From Streptomyces malaysiensis subsp. samsunensis (lineage in GTDB: Bacteria > Actinomycetota > Actinomycetes > Streptomycetales > Streptomycetaceae), in assembly GCF_024519315.1 (NCBI RefSeq), contig NZ_JANIIC010000086.1, positions 1 to 34,118 of the forward strand: 34,118 bases of DNA. The letters are read 5' to 3'. Of this stretch, positions 19,550-27,986 are shown piece by piece (the first letter of the stretch is position 1; each line of letters opens with the position of its first letter). The notes under the pieces are model-generated. The model saw only the letters and a list, made by a program, of their open reading frames with translations, was not told the origin of the DNA and did no database searches. The translations under genes were made by a program, and so were the position numbers.

Positions 19550-20380
19550 TCAGCCTCGGCCCGCGGAAGTCGTTCCCTCGGCGGCTTCCTTCCTGACCGC
19601 CGCCACGCTGAAGATCCCGCCCTCCGGGTCGCGCAGCCCCGCGATGCGCCCATAGGGGGTGTCGGTCGGCGGGGAGAGGACGCCGCCGCCGAGTTCCGCG
19701 GCGCGTTCGGCGACCTCGTCGACGTCCTTCACACAGAAGTAGACCCGCCAGCGGGGCCGGATGTTCGGGTCCGGGGCCGCCTCGATGGCGCCGCCGCGCA
19801 GCCCCGCGACCGCCTTACCGTCGATATGGAGGACCACCCGGTCGTGTTCGAAGCGGACGTCGCAGCGCTCCCGCTCCTGGGCGTCCCAGCCGAAGACCTG
19901 CCCGTAGAAGAGCGCCGCCTCGAAGGCGTCACGGGTGCGCAGCTCCAGCCATACGGGCGCGCCGGGTCTGCGCTCGCCCCACCAGGCGGAGGTCAGATCG
20001 CCCTCCCAGATGCCGAAGTTGGCCCCGTCCGGGTCGGCCGCCCAGGCCACCCGGCCGCTGCCGAACTCCAGCGGCCCGACCGCGACCGTGCCACCGCGCT
20101 CCTGGACGCGCGAGGCCACCTCGTCCGCGCTGTCCGCCGCGAAGTACGTGGTCCAGGTGACCGGGAGGGACACTCCCGCCGACGGGGACGAGGCGCCGAT
20201 GCCGACGGTCGGTACGCCGCCCTCGGTGTACGCGATGGTGTAACGGCCGTGCCCCTGCCGGGTGGGGCGGAAGCCCCAGCCGAGGAGCTCTCCGTAGAAG
20301 TGGTGCGCGCGGTCCAGATCCGCTGCCATGAGGCTCACCCAGCACGGTGCGCCCTGGACAGCACGGAACCTCTCCCGCAA
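19550..20380 (-). CDS. VOC family protein with two modules
   Basis: A 276-residue protein of two VOC repeats. The first: PCWVSLMAADLDRAHHFYGELLGWGF (12-37)...GTVAVGPLEFGSGRVAWAADPDGANFGIWE. The second: PVWLELRTRDAFEAALFYGQVFGWD (141-165)...DVDEVAERAAELGGGVLSPPTDTPYGRIAGLRDPEGGIFSVAAV. This layout is common in Streptomyces (glyoxalase/bleomycin-resistance superfamily); substrate unknown. The start is TTG 20380, as an in-frame stop lies just upstream; the nearest in-frame ATG is 17 codons later, inside the first motif. It diverges from the P450 gene. Confidence 0.87.
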   Translation of the reverse strand: MRERFRAVQGAPCWVSLMAADLDRAHHFYGELLGWGFRPTRQGHGRYTIAYTEGGVPTVGIGASSPSAGVSLPVTWTTYFAADSADEVASRVQERGGTVAVGPLEFGSGRVAWAADPDGANFGIWEGDLTSAWWGERRPGAPVWLELRTRDAFEAALFYGQVFGWDAQERERCDVRFEHDRVVLHIDGKAVAGLRGGAIEAAPDPNIRPRWRVYFCVKDVDEVAERAAELGGGVLSPPTDTPYGRIAGLRDPEGGIFSVAAVRKEAAEGTTSAGRG

Positions 20381-20614
20381 GGCCGCTCACCTCACTCATG
20401 TCCCTGGGGGCGCCACAGACGTCCCACAGGCAGCCGTCATCGCTCGGACCTCCTGCCCGATATCTACACTTTCCTCCGCTTTCGCGGCCTGCGCCACCTT
20501 CACGCCCACCGGCGCGCCCGCCCGGAAGGGAGCGCATGCGTTGTGGCGTATCACACCGGGGCACCTCCGGCATCGGAGCACGGCCGCCCGGCCATGGCAG
20601 GGCAGTATTGCGCC

Positions 20615-21892
20615 ATGTCGAATCTCCGCTCAAACATCGTCGCCTGGCTGGGCCGCAAGTACTTTTCAAGAATTCAGAAGAACGGCTTCGACTTGTCCAA
20701 GATGTCGTTTCTCCCGGACGCCACACTGGCTCCGCTGAGGCGCGATGGACTCGACCCCATTCCCGATCTGTCCCGAACCAGAGCAAAAGAACCCATCAGC
20801 AAGATATGGCTGCCTTTCGGCATCAATGCCTGGCTTGTCACCGGATATGACGAGACCAAGGCGGTACTCGGAAAGGCGAAGGGGTTCAGCTCGGATTTCA
20901 CCAATCTCGCGGATCGGAACATCGGCGTCGCCCCGCAGCAGAATCCGGGAGGTCTCGGCTTCAGCGATCCACCGACGCATACGAGACTGCGACGCCTGCT
21001 GACCCCCGAATTCACCATGCGGCGGCTCAGCAGGCTCACCCCGCGCATCCACTCCATCGTGGAGGAGCGCCTCGACGAGATGGCCGCGGCCGAGGGCCCG
21101 GTGGATCTCGTGCAGGCGTTCGCCCTTCCCATTCCCGCGCTGGTCATCTGCGAACTGCTCGGTGTGCCGTACGAGGACCGCGATGACTTCCAGCGCCACA
21201 GCACGGCGCGGTTCGACCTCTTCAGCGGGGCGAACGCCTCCTTCGGCGCGATGTCGGACTCCCTCTCCTATCTGCACGGGATCGTCCGGAAGCAGCGCGA
21301 GACCCCCGGTGACGGACTGCTCGGCATGCTGGTGAAGGAGCACGGCGACGAACTCGACGACCAGGAGCTGGCCGGGCTCGCCGACGGTGTGCTGACGGGT
21401 GGTCTGGAGACGACCGCGAGCATGCTGGCGCTCGGCACGCTGGTGCTGCTCCAGGCTCCCGAGCAGTTCGCCGCGATACGTGATCAGGACGATGTCGTGG
21501 ACCCGTTCGTGGAGGAGTTGCTGCGCTATCTCACGGTGGTGCAGGTGGCCTTCCCGCGGTTCGCACGCGAGGACATGGAGATCGCGGGCACGCGGATATC
21601 CGCCGGTGATCTGATGCTGTGCTCGCTGAGCGGGGCCAACCGGGACGAGAAACTGGGCCCGGACATGGAGCGGGTCGATCCGCACCGGCAGGCCCCGTCG
21701 CATCTGGCCTTCGGATACGGCATCCACCGCTGCATCGGCGCCGAACTGGCCAAGATGGAGCTCCGGGCCGCCTATCCCGCGCTCGTACGGCGGTTTCCGG
21801 AGATGCGGCTCGCGGTACCGGCGGAGAAGCTCTCGTTCCGGAAGCTCTCCATCGTCTACGGCGTGGATGAGCTGCCGGTGCTGCTGAAGTAG
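20615..21892 (+). CDS. cytochrome P450
   Basis: A 425-residue soluble bacterial P450. The helix I oxygen-binding motif is TGGLETT (261-267), ExxR is EELLR (E301, R304), and the haem loop is FGYGIHRCIG with the thiolate C373. PEFTMRRLSRL (131-141) and the FSDPPTHTRLRRLL segment (116-129) are also typical. It needs a ferredoxin and reductase, neither of which is adjacent. Start ATG 20615 was chosen; ATG 20594 is in frame and neither has a clear ribosome site. No biosynthetic partners are in the window, so the substrate is unknown. Confidence 0.93.
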   Translation: MSNLRSNIVAWLGRKYFSRIQKNGFDLSKMSFLPDATLAPLRRDGLDPIPDLSRTRAKEPISKIWLPFGINAWLVTGYDETKAVLGKAKGFSSDFTNLADRNIGVAPQQNPGGLGFSDPPTHTRLRRLLTPEFTMRRLSRLTPRIHSIVEERLDEMAAAEGPVDLVQAFALPIPALVICELLGVPYEDRDDFQRHSTARFDLFSGANASFGAMSDSLSYLHGIVRKQRETPGDGLLGMLVKEHGDELDDQELAGLADGVLTGGLETTASMLALGTLVLLQAPEQFAAIRDQDDVVDPFVEELLRYLTVVQVAFPRFAREDMEIAGTRISAGDLMLCSLSGANRDEKLGPDMERVDPHRQAPSHLAFGYGIHRCIGAELAKMELRAAYPALVRRFPEMRLAVPAEKLSFRKLSIVYGVDELPVLLK

Positions 21893-22269
21893 CCGGGCCC
21901 GGGGAGGGACGGGGTGAACGGGAGGGGGCAGGGGCCGGGGAAGCGGGGCGGGAGGGGCGGGAACCGGGGGCAGGGACCCGGGGCAGGGACCCGGGGCAGG
22001 GACCCGGGGCAGGGACCCGGGGCAGGGACCCGGGGCAGGGGCGGGATCGCGTACGGCAGGGTGCGGCCTGAGGCGTGCGTGCGCGGGGGTACGGACGGAA
22101 GTGCTCGGCCCGCTGCCCGGATGGATCGGCCGGGAGCGGTCGGAAGCGCCCGGAGAGGCCCGTCCGGACGGAGTCGCGTCCGGAAACGCTCAGAGGGGCC
22201 AGGAGGGGGCCGGAGGGGCCACGTCCAGAAGCCGCCCGGAGAACCGCCCGGAGAGGCGTCCAGAAGCGC
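21893..22269. other. 377-bp repeat-rich intergenic region between convergent genes
   Basis: No gene. It contains the 13-bp tandem array (21971-22035). From 22136 to about 22280 there are four or five degenerate copies of a 25-30 bp unit of the type GTCC(G/A)GAAGCGCTC..GAG.GGCC (near 22140, 22178, 22223, 22257). The stretch is purine-rich on the plus strand. I see no clean terminator. Confidence 0.6.
21971..22035. repeat. 13-bp tandem repeat, five exact copies
   Basis: CAGGGACCCGGGG repeated head to tail at 21971, 21984, 21997, 22010 and 22023, flanked by partial units. It is a minisatellite whose copy number is likely to vary between strains. Confidence 0.92.
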
Positions 22270-22644
22270 TCAAAAGCGCTCGACCAGATGCTCACGCTCG
22301 CTCGGCGCCTCGTACGACGTCGGCCAGAAGTCGGTGATGGTCTGGATCCGGCCGTCCGCCGAGGCGGTGAAGAAGCTGATCGCCTGCGTCTCCTCCTCGT
22401 CCACGCTGTAGCGCACCCAGGAGACCGCCTGCTCGCCGTCGGCCACGACGCGCTCGACCTCCAGGCTCCACTCGCCCACGTACTCGGCGTTGAACCGGAC
22501 CACACCGTCCCGGCCGAGCACCCGCTCGCGGGTCTGGGGCAGTTCGTAGCGGACGTCGTCGGCGAGGGTGGCGCCGAATGCCCGCCAGTCCCTGGCCTGG
22601 GCCGTTGCCCAGTACGTCTCCACCGTCGCGCCTATGTCGGCCAT
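22270..22644 (-). CDS. NTF2-like / SnoaL-like protein
   Basis: A 124-residue cone-fold protein: VETYWATAQARDWRAFGATLADDVRYELPQTRERVLGRDGVVRFNAEY, then WSLEVERVVADGEQAVSWVRYSV and ISFFTASADGRIQTITDFWP, the typical end of nuclear transport factor 2-like proteins. These bind or convert small hydrophobic ligands, or serve as dimer scaffolds; no specific activity can be assigned. ATG 22644 is preceded by GGGGGAG. It diverges from the S9 peptidase gene. Confidence 0.87.
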   Translation of the reverse strand: MADIGATVETYWATAQARDWRAFGATLADDVRYELPQTRERVLGRDGVVRFNAEYVGEWSLEVERVVADGEQAVSWVRYSVDEEETQAISFFTASADGRIQTITDFWPTSYEAPSEREHLVERF

Positions 22645-22751
22645 CAGCTCCCCCTCGGTTGCGCGGCCTCCGTCCATCCCGCCGGGAACGTTATCCACAG
22701 GCGCGGGACGACGCCAGCGCGGATGTCGGGGTGCGGCGCAGAATGGTGGGC

Positions 22752-24599
22752 ATGACTGAGAGCACGGAGTCCATGCCGGACTGGGAAAAGCGCTTCCGGG
22801 CGCCGCGAGTGGGGCTGCCCGACTGGGCGGAGGACGCCCCGGACCACTCGCTGTTCGTCTCGAATGCCACGGGCACGTATGAGCTGTACGCATGGGACCG
22901 GGCGACCGGGGCACAGCGGCAGGTCACGGACCGGCCGAACGGGACGACCGACGGGGTGCTGTCGCCGGACGGCCGGTGGATCTGGTGGTTCTCGGACACC
23001 GACGGCGATGAGTTCGGGGTGTGGCTGCGTCAGCCGTTCCGCGGCGGCGAGGGGGGCGAGCGCCCGGCCGACGAGCCCGCGGCCCCCGGTCTGGCCCCCT
23101 CCTACCCCGCGGGGCTCGCGCTGGGCCGCGACGGCACGGCGGTCGTCGGGCGGTCCACCGACGAGGACGGCTCGACCATCCATGTGGTGCGGCCGGGCGG
23201 CGAGCCCGAGGAGATCTACCGGCACCGCGAGTCCGCCGGAGTGGGCGATCTCACCCATGACGGGACGCTGATCGCGATAGAGCACACCGAGCACGGCGAC
23301 GCGATGCACTCGGCGATCCGGGTCCTGCGGCTGGACGGGACGGCCGTCGCCGAGCTGGACGACACCAAGGGCGGCACCGAGGAGCTGGGCCTGTCCGTGA
23401 TGGGCTTCGCGCCCGTCGCGGGGGACACCCGGCTGCTGGTCGGGCACCAGCGGCGCGGCCGGTGGGAGCCCATGGTGTGGGATCCGCTGACCGGTGTGGA
23501 GACCGCGCTGGCGATCGACCTGCCCGGTGACGTCGGGGCGGACTGGTTCCCGGACGGATCGGCGCTGCTGGTCGAGCACAGCCATCACGCGCGCAGCGAG
23601 CTGTGGCGGTACGACCTCGCCGCTGCCGAGCTCACCCGGCTGGAGACCCCGGCGGGCACGATCTCGGGCGCCACGGCGCGGCCGGACGGCTCGGCGGAGT
23701 TCCTGTGGTCATCGGCCCAGAAGCCGCCCCGGGTGCGGTCCACGAGCGGGCGGACGGTGCTGGACCCGCCCGGTTTCACGGCCCCGGAGTCGGTGGCGGT
23801 CACCGACGTCTGGGTGGACGGGCCCGGCGGACGGGTGCACGCGCTGGTGCAGAAGCCCGAGGGCGAGGGCCCCTTCCCGACGGTCTTCGACATCCACGGC
23901 GGGCCGACCTGGCACGACAGCGACGCCTTCGCGGCGGGCCCGGCGGCCTGGGTGGACCACGGCTTCGCCGTGGTGCGGGTCAACTACCGCGGCTCCACCG
24001 GTTACGGCCGGGCGTGGACGGACGCGCTCAAGCACCGGGTCGGGCTGATCGAGCTGGAGGACATCGCGGCGGTACGGGAGTGGGCGGTGGCCTCGGGGCT
24101 CGCCGACCCCGAGCGGCTGGTGCTGGCCGGCGGTTCCTGGGGCGGCTATCTGACGCTGCTGGGCATCGGCACCCAGCCGGATTCATGGGCGCTGGGGCTG
24201 GCCGCGGTCCCGGTCGCGGACTATGTGACGGCCTACCACGACGAGATGGAGGCCCTGAAGGCGATGGACCGCACCCTGCTGGGCGGCACCCCGGAGGAGG
24301 TGCCGGAGCGGTTCGAGGCGTCGTCCCCGCTGACCTATGTGGATCAGGTGCGAGCGCCGGTCTACATCTCGGCGGGGGTCAACGACCCGCGCTGCCCCAT
24401 ACGGCAGATCGACAACTATGTGGAGCGGCTCGAGCGGCGCGGCGCCCCGCATGAGGTCTACCGCTATGAGGCGGGGCACGGCTCGCTGGTCGTCCAGGAG
24501 CGGATCAAACAGGTGCGCCTGGAGATCGAGTTCGCTCAGCGTCATCTGGGGTCCGGTCCGCGTCCGGCGCCGTCGGAGCCGTCGGCTCGGGCGGTGTGA
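22752..24599 (+). CDS. S9 family peptidase (prolyl oligopeptidase-type)
   Basis: A 615-residue serine peptidase. The N-terminal about 370 residues form a beta-propeller (repeated blades such as GVLSPDGRWIWWFSDTDGDEFGVW). The C-terminal alpha/beta-hydrolase domain has the nucleophile S462 in GGSWGGYL, D545 in NDPRCPIRQ and H576 in AGHGS. Such enzymes cleave oligopeptides or acyl-peptides in the cytoplasm; no signal peptide is seen. ATG 22752 fits; ATG 22743 (MVGM) is in frame. Its last 95 bp overlap the end of the SURF1 gene on the other strand. Confidence 0.93.
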   Translation: MTESTESMPDWEKRFRAPRVGLPDWAEDAPDHSLFVSNATGTYELYAWDRATGAQRQVTDRPNGTTDGVLSPDGRWIWWFSDTDGDEFGVWLRQPFRGGEGGERPADEPAAPGLAPSYPAGLALGRDGTAVVGRSTDEDGSTIHVVRPGGEPEEIYRHRESAGVGDLTHDGTLIAIEHTEHGDAMHSAIRVLRLDGTAVAELDDTKGGTEELGLSVMGFAPVAGDTRLLVGHQRRGRWEPMVWDPLTGVETALAIDLPGDVGADWFPDGSALLVEHSHHARSELWRYDLAAAELTRLETPAGTISGATARPDGSAEFLWSSAQKPPRVRSTSGRTVLDPPGFTAPESVAVTDVWVDGPGGRVHALVQKPEGEGPFPTVFDIHGGPTWHDSDAFAAGPAAWVDHGFAVVRVNYRGSTGYGRAWTDALKHRVGLIELEDIAAVREWAVASGLADPERLVLAGGSWGGYLTLLGIGTQPDSWALGLAAVPVADYVTAYHDEMEALKAMDRTLLGGTPEEVPERFEASSPLTYVDQVRAPVYISAGVNDPRCPIRQIDNYVERLERRGAPHEVYRYEAGHGSLVVQERIKQVRLEIEFAQRHLGSGPRPAPSEPSARAV

Positions 24600-25392
24600 G
24601 GCCGAGGGCCAGATCGCGGGCCGTCTCGGCCTCTCGGCGGAACAGCCGGAACCACATGAAGACCACGAAGCCGGCGAAGACGAACCACTCACCGGTGTAG
24701 CCCAGGTTCTGGAACGCCTTGATGTCGAGCCCGGTGCCCTCCGCCGCCGTGGGGGGCACCGGCTTCAGGGCCCCGGGAGCCTGGGAGGAGGTCACCCAGG
24801 CGTCGTACACCTGATACGGCACCAGGTTGACCAGGGAGGCGGCGCTGATCATGCCCAGCTGACCGCGGGGGAGGCCACCGCTCGCGCTCACCCCGTCGCC
24901 GCCCTGGTGCTCGGACGCCTGAAGCGCCCCGGTGACGGTCACCTCACCGGAGGGGGGTGCGGGCACCTTGGCGGTGGCCGTCGGGTCGTCGGCGTCGCCG
25001 GGGAGCCAGCCGCGGACGACGGGGAGCGCCTTGGCCCCGGCGCCGCCGCCTCCGTTCGCGCCCCCGTCCACACGCAGCAGGGTCAGTACATAGAAGCCGT
25101 CGCGGCCGTCCAGCCGCCGGTCGGGAACGAGGAGTTGATGTGCGGTGTCGTATCGGCCGGTGGCGGTCGCCCGCTCCCCGGAGGTCTTCGCGGTGACCGG
25201 CAGCAGATCGCGCAGCGGCCGGGCCTCGGCCTTCCGCTCGCCCGACGCCTCTTCCTGCTGCTGGTTATGCGTGTTGACACGCGTCTCGAAGCGGCTGAGC
25301 TGCCAACTGCCCATGAAGAGACAGACCGGGATCGCCAGGACGGTGAACACATTGATCACCCACCAGCGGGGGGTCAGCAGAAACCGATACAC
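24505..25392 (-). CDS. SURF1 family protein (cytochrome oxidase assembly)
   Basis: A 295-residue protein with the family layout: an N-terminal membrane helix (VINVFTVLAIPVCLFMGSWQLSRFETR, about 11-37), a long extracytoplasmic domain with ATATGRYDTAHQLLVPDRRLDGRDGFYVLTLL and LPVVRGWLPG, and a C-terminal helix (GEWFVFAGFVVFMWFRLFRRE, about 235-255). SURF1 assists assembly of haem-copper oxidase. The start is GTG 25392 (VYRFLLTPRWW). The tail after the second helix is Pro/Thr/Asp-rich and overlaps the S9 gene antisense. Confidence 0.92.
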   Translation of the reverse strand: MYRFLLTPRWWVINVFTVLAIPVCLFMGSWQLSRFETRVNTHNQQQEEASGERKAEARPLRDLLPVTAKTSGERATATGRYDTAHQLLVPDRRLDGRDGFYVLTLLRVDGGANGGGGAGAKALPVVRGWLPGDADDPTATAKVPAPPSGEVTVTGALQASEHQGGDGVSASGGLPRGQLGMISAASLVNLVPYQVYDAWVTSSQAPGALKPVPPTAAEGTGLDIKAFQNLGYTGEWFVFAGFVVFMWFRLFRREAETARDLALGLTPPEPTAPTAPDADRTPDDAERTRSPGAPV

Positions 25393-25555
25393 ACCCCCAC
25401 GGTACGGGCTTCGCGTCGCGGCCCCGGCGGCGGGGCCGCCCCACGGACCCCCACGTCGCGGCCCCCGGATCCCGCCATGGCACACCAGGACGGCCGCAGG
25501 GCCTCCCGGGCGCGGGGCACCGGAAGGCGGCTCGGGGAGGCCGCTGCCCGCGGCT

Positions 25556-26944
25556 CTAGGAGGACGCCACCAGACCGGTGCGGTAGATCGTTCCTGCGCA
25601 GGCGCCGCCGATCGTCACGCTCGCCGCAGCCGGGTCGCCCGCCTCGGGGGTGTGGCTGACCAGGACGCTCGAGTCCGGCGGCTCACCGCCGTCGCCACCG
25701 CCCCCGCCAGGGGTGCCGCCCGGGGCGCCCGTGCTGGGATCGTCCTGCGGCCCGTCCTGGGCCGACTCCGTGGACGGATCCGGGGTCGGGGTGCCGGTGG
25801 TGGAGCAGCCGCTGGTGCCGCCGCCCGACGTCGGGATCCAGGCGAACTTGACCTCGTACGCCTGGCCGGGCCCGAGGATGAGCGTGCCCGGCTGGGCGGA
25901 GGGGTCGGGCAGCCCCGCCGCCGCGTCCCCCGCCGTATGGTCCACGACGAGGATCCGCGAGGCGTCCGCACCGCCCTGGGCGCTCGCGCCCACCGAGCCG
26001 CTGCCCTCGACCGTGCAGGACTGGTCCGAGATGTTCACGACGCGGAACGAGCCGTAGACCCGCCCCTCCGCGTCGGCCGCCCCGACCGATCCGGCGCCAC
26101 CGCTGGTGAGCTGGGTGCGGCTGCATGTGGGGGAGGTGGCGTTCAGCGTGTTGGAGGGGTCGGGGGCCGTGCCCCCGGAGCCGCCCTCCTCACCCTTCGG
26201 CGGCTTGTGCTTCCCCTTGTCCTTGCCCTTGTCGCCCTTGTCCTGCTCGACCGTGTCGGCGGGCCCATCGGAGCCCTTGCCGCCGCTGCCCTCACCGTGC
26301 CGGCCGCCGCTGACCTCAGGGGTGCGGTGGCTGCTGGAGGCGTTGGCCGGCTGGTCGTTGCCGCCGTCGCCGGTGGTCGCGACGTGCACCAGCGCCGGTA
26401 CGGCCGCACAGCCGAGCACCACCGCCGCCGCGGCCCCGACCAGGGCCTGGCGCCGCCGCGCACGGCGGGCGGGCACGGCGCGCCGCAAATGGTCGAGGGT
26501 GTCGGGGGCGGGCTCGAGGTCATCGACGGCGCGATGCAGCAGCCGCCGCAGCGACTCCTCGTCCTCACCGCCGGGCCCGTCGTCGTCCAGCCGAATCCGC
26601 AGGGGCGTCACCTGCCCCTGCCCGGACACGGCGGACCGTCCGGCCCCGGCGGACCCGGTGGAGGCATCGATCTCCCCGGCCTCCGCGGACCCGGGGGAGT
26701 CAGCGCCACCCCTGGTCCCGGCGGACCCGGTGTGCTCACCGGCCTCCGTAGATCCCGCGGACGCCGCAGACCCCGCGGACTCCCCGGATCCCGCGGACCC
26801 CGTCGGCTCTGCCGATTCCGTCGGCTCCGACGGCTCTATCGGTTCCGTCGGCTCCGTGGACTCCACTGGCTCTCCGGAATCGGCCCCGTCGCCGTTCCGC
26901 CGACCGGGATCCCCCGGGCCCGGCGTAGGTGTGATGTGGTTCAT
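25556..26944 (-). CDS. membrane-anchored protein coupled to the ECF sigma factor
   Basis: A 462-residue protein. Residues 15-110 are a low-complexity Ser/Glu/Thr/Pro/Ala/Gly stretch (EPVESTEPTEPIEPSEPTES...). A cytoplasmic segment follows, ESLRRLLHRAVDDLEPAPDTLDHLRRAVPARRARRRQ (about 128-164), then one membrane helix (ALVGAAAAVVLGCAAVPALVHVA). The outside part is Gly/Lys-rich, then a C-terminal beta-rich domain with Cys pairs (SPTCSRTQL, DQSCTVEG, TSGCSTTG, GGACAGT). ATG 26944 overlaps the sigma stop (ATGA). The topology fits an anti-sigma or signal-sensing partner, but no zinc anti-sigma motif (HxxxCxxC) is present. Confidence 0.82.
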   Translation of the reverse strand: MNHITPTPGPGDPGRRNGDGADSGEPVESTEPTEPIEPSEPTESAEPTGSAGSGESAGSAASAGSTEAGEHTGSAGTRGGADSPGSAEAGEIDASTGSAGAGRSAVSGQGQVTPLRIRLDDDGPGGEDEESLRRLLHRAVDDLEPAPDTLDHLRRAVPARRARRRQALVGAAAAVVLGCAAVPALVHVATTGDGGNDQPANASSSHRTPEVSGGRHGEGSGGKGSDGPADTVEQDKGDKGKDKGKHKPPKGEEGGSGGTAPDPSNTLNATSPTCSRTQLTSGGAGSVGAADAEGRVYGSFRVVNISDQSCTVEGSGSVGASAQGGADASRILVVDHTAGDAAAGLPDPSAQPGTLILGPGQAYEVKFAWIPTSGGGTSGCSTTGTPTPDPSTESAQDGPQDDPSTGAPGGTPGGGGGDGGEPPDSSVLVSHTPEAGDPAAASVTIGGACAGTIYRTGLVASS

Positions 26945-27594
26945 GCCGGAGCCTCCATGGCGACGCGGAGCGCCGCGATGCCGCGCGAGCCGTACGCCTT
27001 GACCGAGCCGAGCGATATCCCCAGCGTCTCGGCCACCTGGGCCTCGGTCATATCGGCGAAGTAGCGCAGCACGAGAACTTCGCGCTGACGGCGCTGAAGT
27101 CCCCTCATCGCCTTGATCAATTGATCCCGTTCAAGCTGTTCGTACGCCCCCTCCTCGGCACTGGCCATATCGGGCATCGGCTTGGAGAGCAGCTTCAGCC
27201 CGAGGATGCGCCGGCGCAGCGCGGAGCGGGAGAGATTGACGACCGTCTGCCGCAGATAGGCGAGGGTCTTCTCGGGGTCCCGGACTCGCTTGCGCGCCGA
27301 GTGCACACGGATGAACGCTTCCTGCACGACGTCCTCGCAGGACGCGGTGTCGTCGAGGAGGAGCGCGGCGAGACCGAGGAGCGACCGGTAGTGAGCGCGG
27401 TAGGTCTCGGTGAGGTGATCGACTGTGGTGCCCGCTGCCATCGCGTCGTCAGTGTCCTCGCGCCCTGTTGTGATGTGCGCGGGGCGGGCCGTCGGCCACG
27501 GCGCGATCACCGGCATGCCACCTGGTGCACGCGGGGGGCGTACTGCCGCGCCGCCGCGCACTGGAACCGTCGCGATGCCGAATACCTCTGCCAC
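26941..27594 (-). CDS. ECF sigma factor (SigE/Sig70 subfamily)
   Basis: A 217-residue sigma factor. Region 2 is at about 61-125 (LTETYRAHYRSLLGLAALLLDDTASCEDVVQEAFIRVHSARKRVRDPEKTLAYLRQTVVNLSRS) and region 4 at about 160-212 (QLIKAMRGLQRRQREVLVLRYFADMTEAQVAETLGISLGSVKAYGSRGIAALRVAM). It should direct RNA polymerase to a stress or envelope regulon. About 55 extra N-terminal residues precede region 2. The start is GTG 27594; MAAGTTVDHL at about residue 52 is an alternative. Coupled to the following membrane-protein gene. Confidence 0.92.
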   Translation of the reverse strand: MAEVFGIATVPVRGGAAVRPPRAPGGMPVIAPWPTARPAHITTGREDTDDAMAAGTTVDHLTETYRAHYRSLLGLAALLLDDTASCEDVVQEAFIRVHSARKRVRDPEKTLAYLRQTVVNLSRSALRRRILGLKLLSKPMPDMASAEEGAYEQLERDQLIKAMRGLQRRQREVLVLRYFADMTEAQVAETLGISLGSVKAYGSRGIAALRVAMEAPA

Positions 27595-27983
27595 GCCTGT
27601 TGGACACGCCGCCCCCTGTCAGGGTTGTACGCGCGGAGCATCGCTTTTGACGATGCGTTCAATGCCCCCATGCGCACCAACTCTTCCCCAATGCCCCAGT
27701 TATCCCAGCGCCCACTGCGGGGCGGCTGGAAAGACGCTCCCCGCCCGCTGCCGGTTGCAGCGGGCGGGGAGCGAATACGTCGACCACATCAACGGCCCAG
27801 CTCAGCTGGTCCAGGCCAGTGACACGCGCACAGGATATTCACATCTGCCGGACGACGCACCTGCTGAAACGTCACTTTAAGACGGTCGCTCACGTTCCGG
27901 CGGCCCGGCCCCCTCGTACGGCCGTCCGACCGCTACACAGTCGGCCGACTGCCCATGGGCCCCGTCACTGCCCATGGGCCCCG
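27595..27983. other. 389-bp intergenic region between asd and the sigma gene
   Basis: No gene. It holds a strong terminator (27735-27773), the promoter side of the sigma gene, a 14-bp palindrome CAGTCGGCCGACTG (27938-27951), and a 19-bp tandem duplication (27949-27986) reaching into the asd stop. The terminator separates the sigma unit from lysC-asd. Confidence 0.7.
27735..27773. terminator. lysC-asd operon terminator
   Basis: CGCTCCCCGCCCGCTGC (27735-27751) pairs perfectly over 17 bp with 27757-27773 around a 5-nt CGGTT loop. It is one of the strongest hairpins in the window, downstream of asd and upstream of the sigma gene on the same strand. Confidence 0.85.
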
Positions 27984-27986
27984 TCA
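27949..27986. repeat. 19-bp tandem duplication spanning the asd stop codon
   Basis: CTGCCCATGGGCCCCGTCA occurs at 27949-27967 and again, exactly, at 27968-27986. The second copy includes the TCA (27984-27986) that is the asd TGA stop on the minus strand, so the stop is duplicated downstream at 27965-27967. It is probably a recent slippage event. Confidence 0.9.

Noticed and set aside
19826..20614. N-terminal extension of the P450 frame by 263 codons
   Set aside because: It lies antisense to the two-module VOC gene and has no domain; P450s of this type start near 20615.
20615..21892. A biosynthetic gene cluster around the P450
   Set aside because: The neighbours are VOC, NTF2-like and peptidase genes without a core biosynthetic enzyme, ferredoxin or transporter; orientation and spacing do not form an operon.
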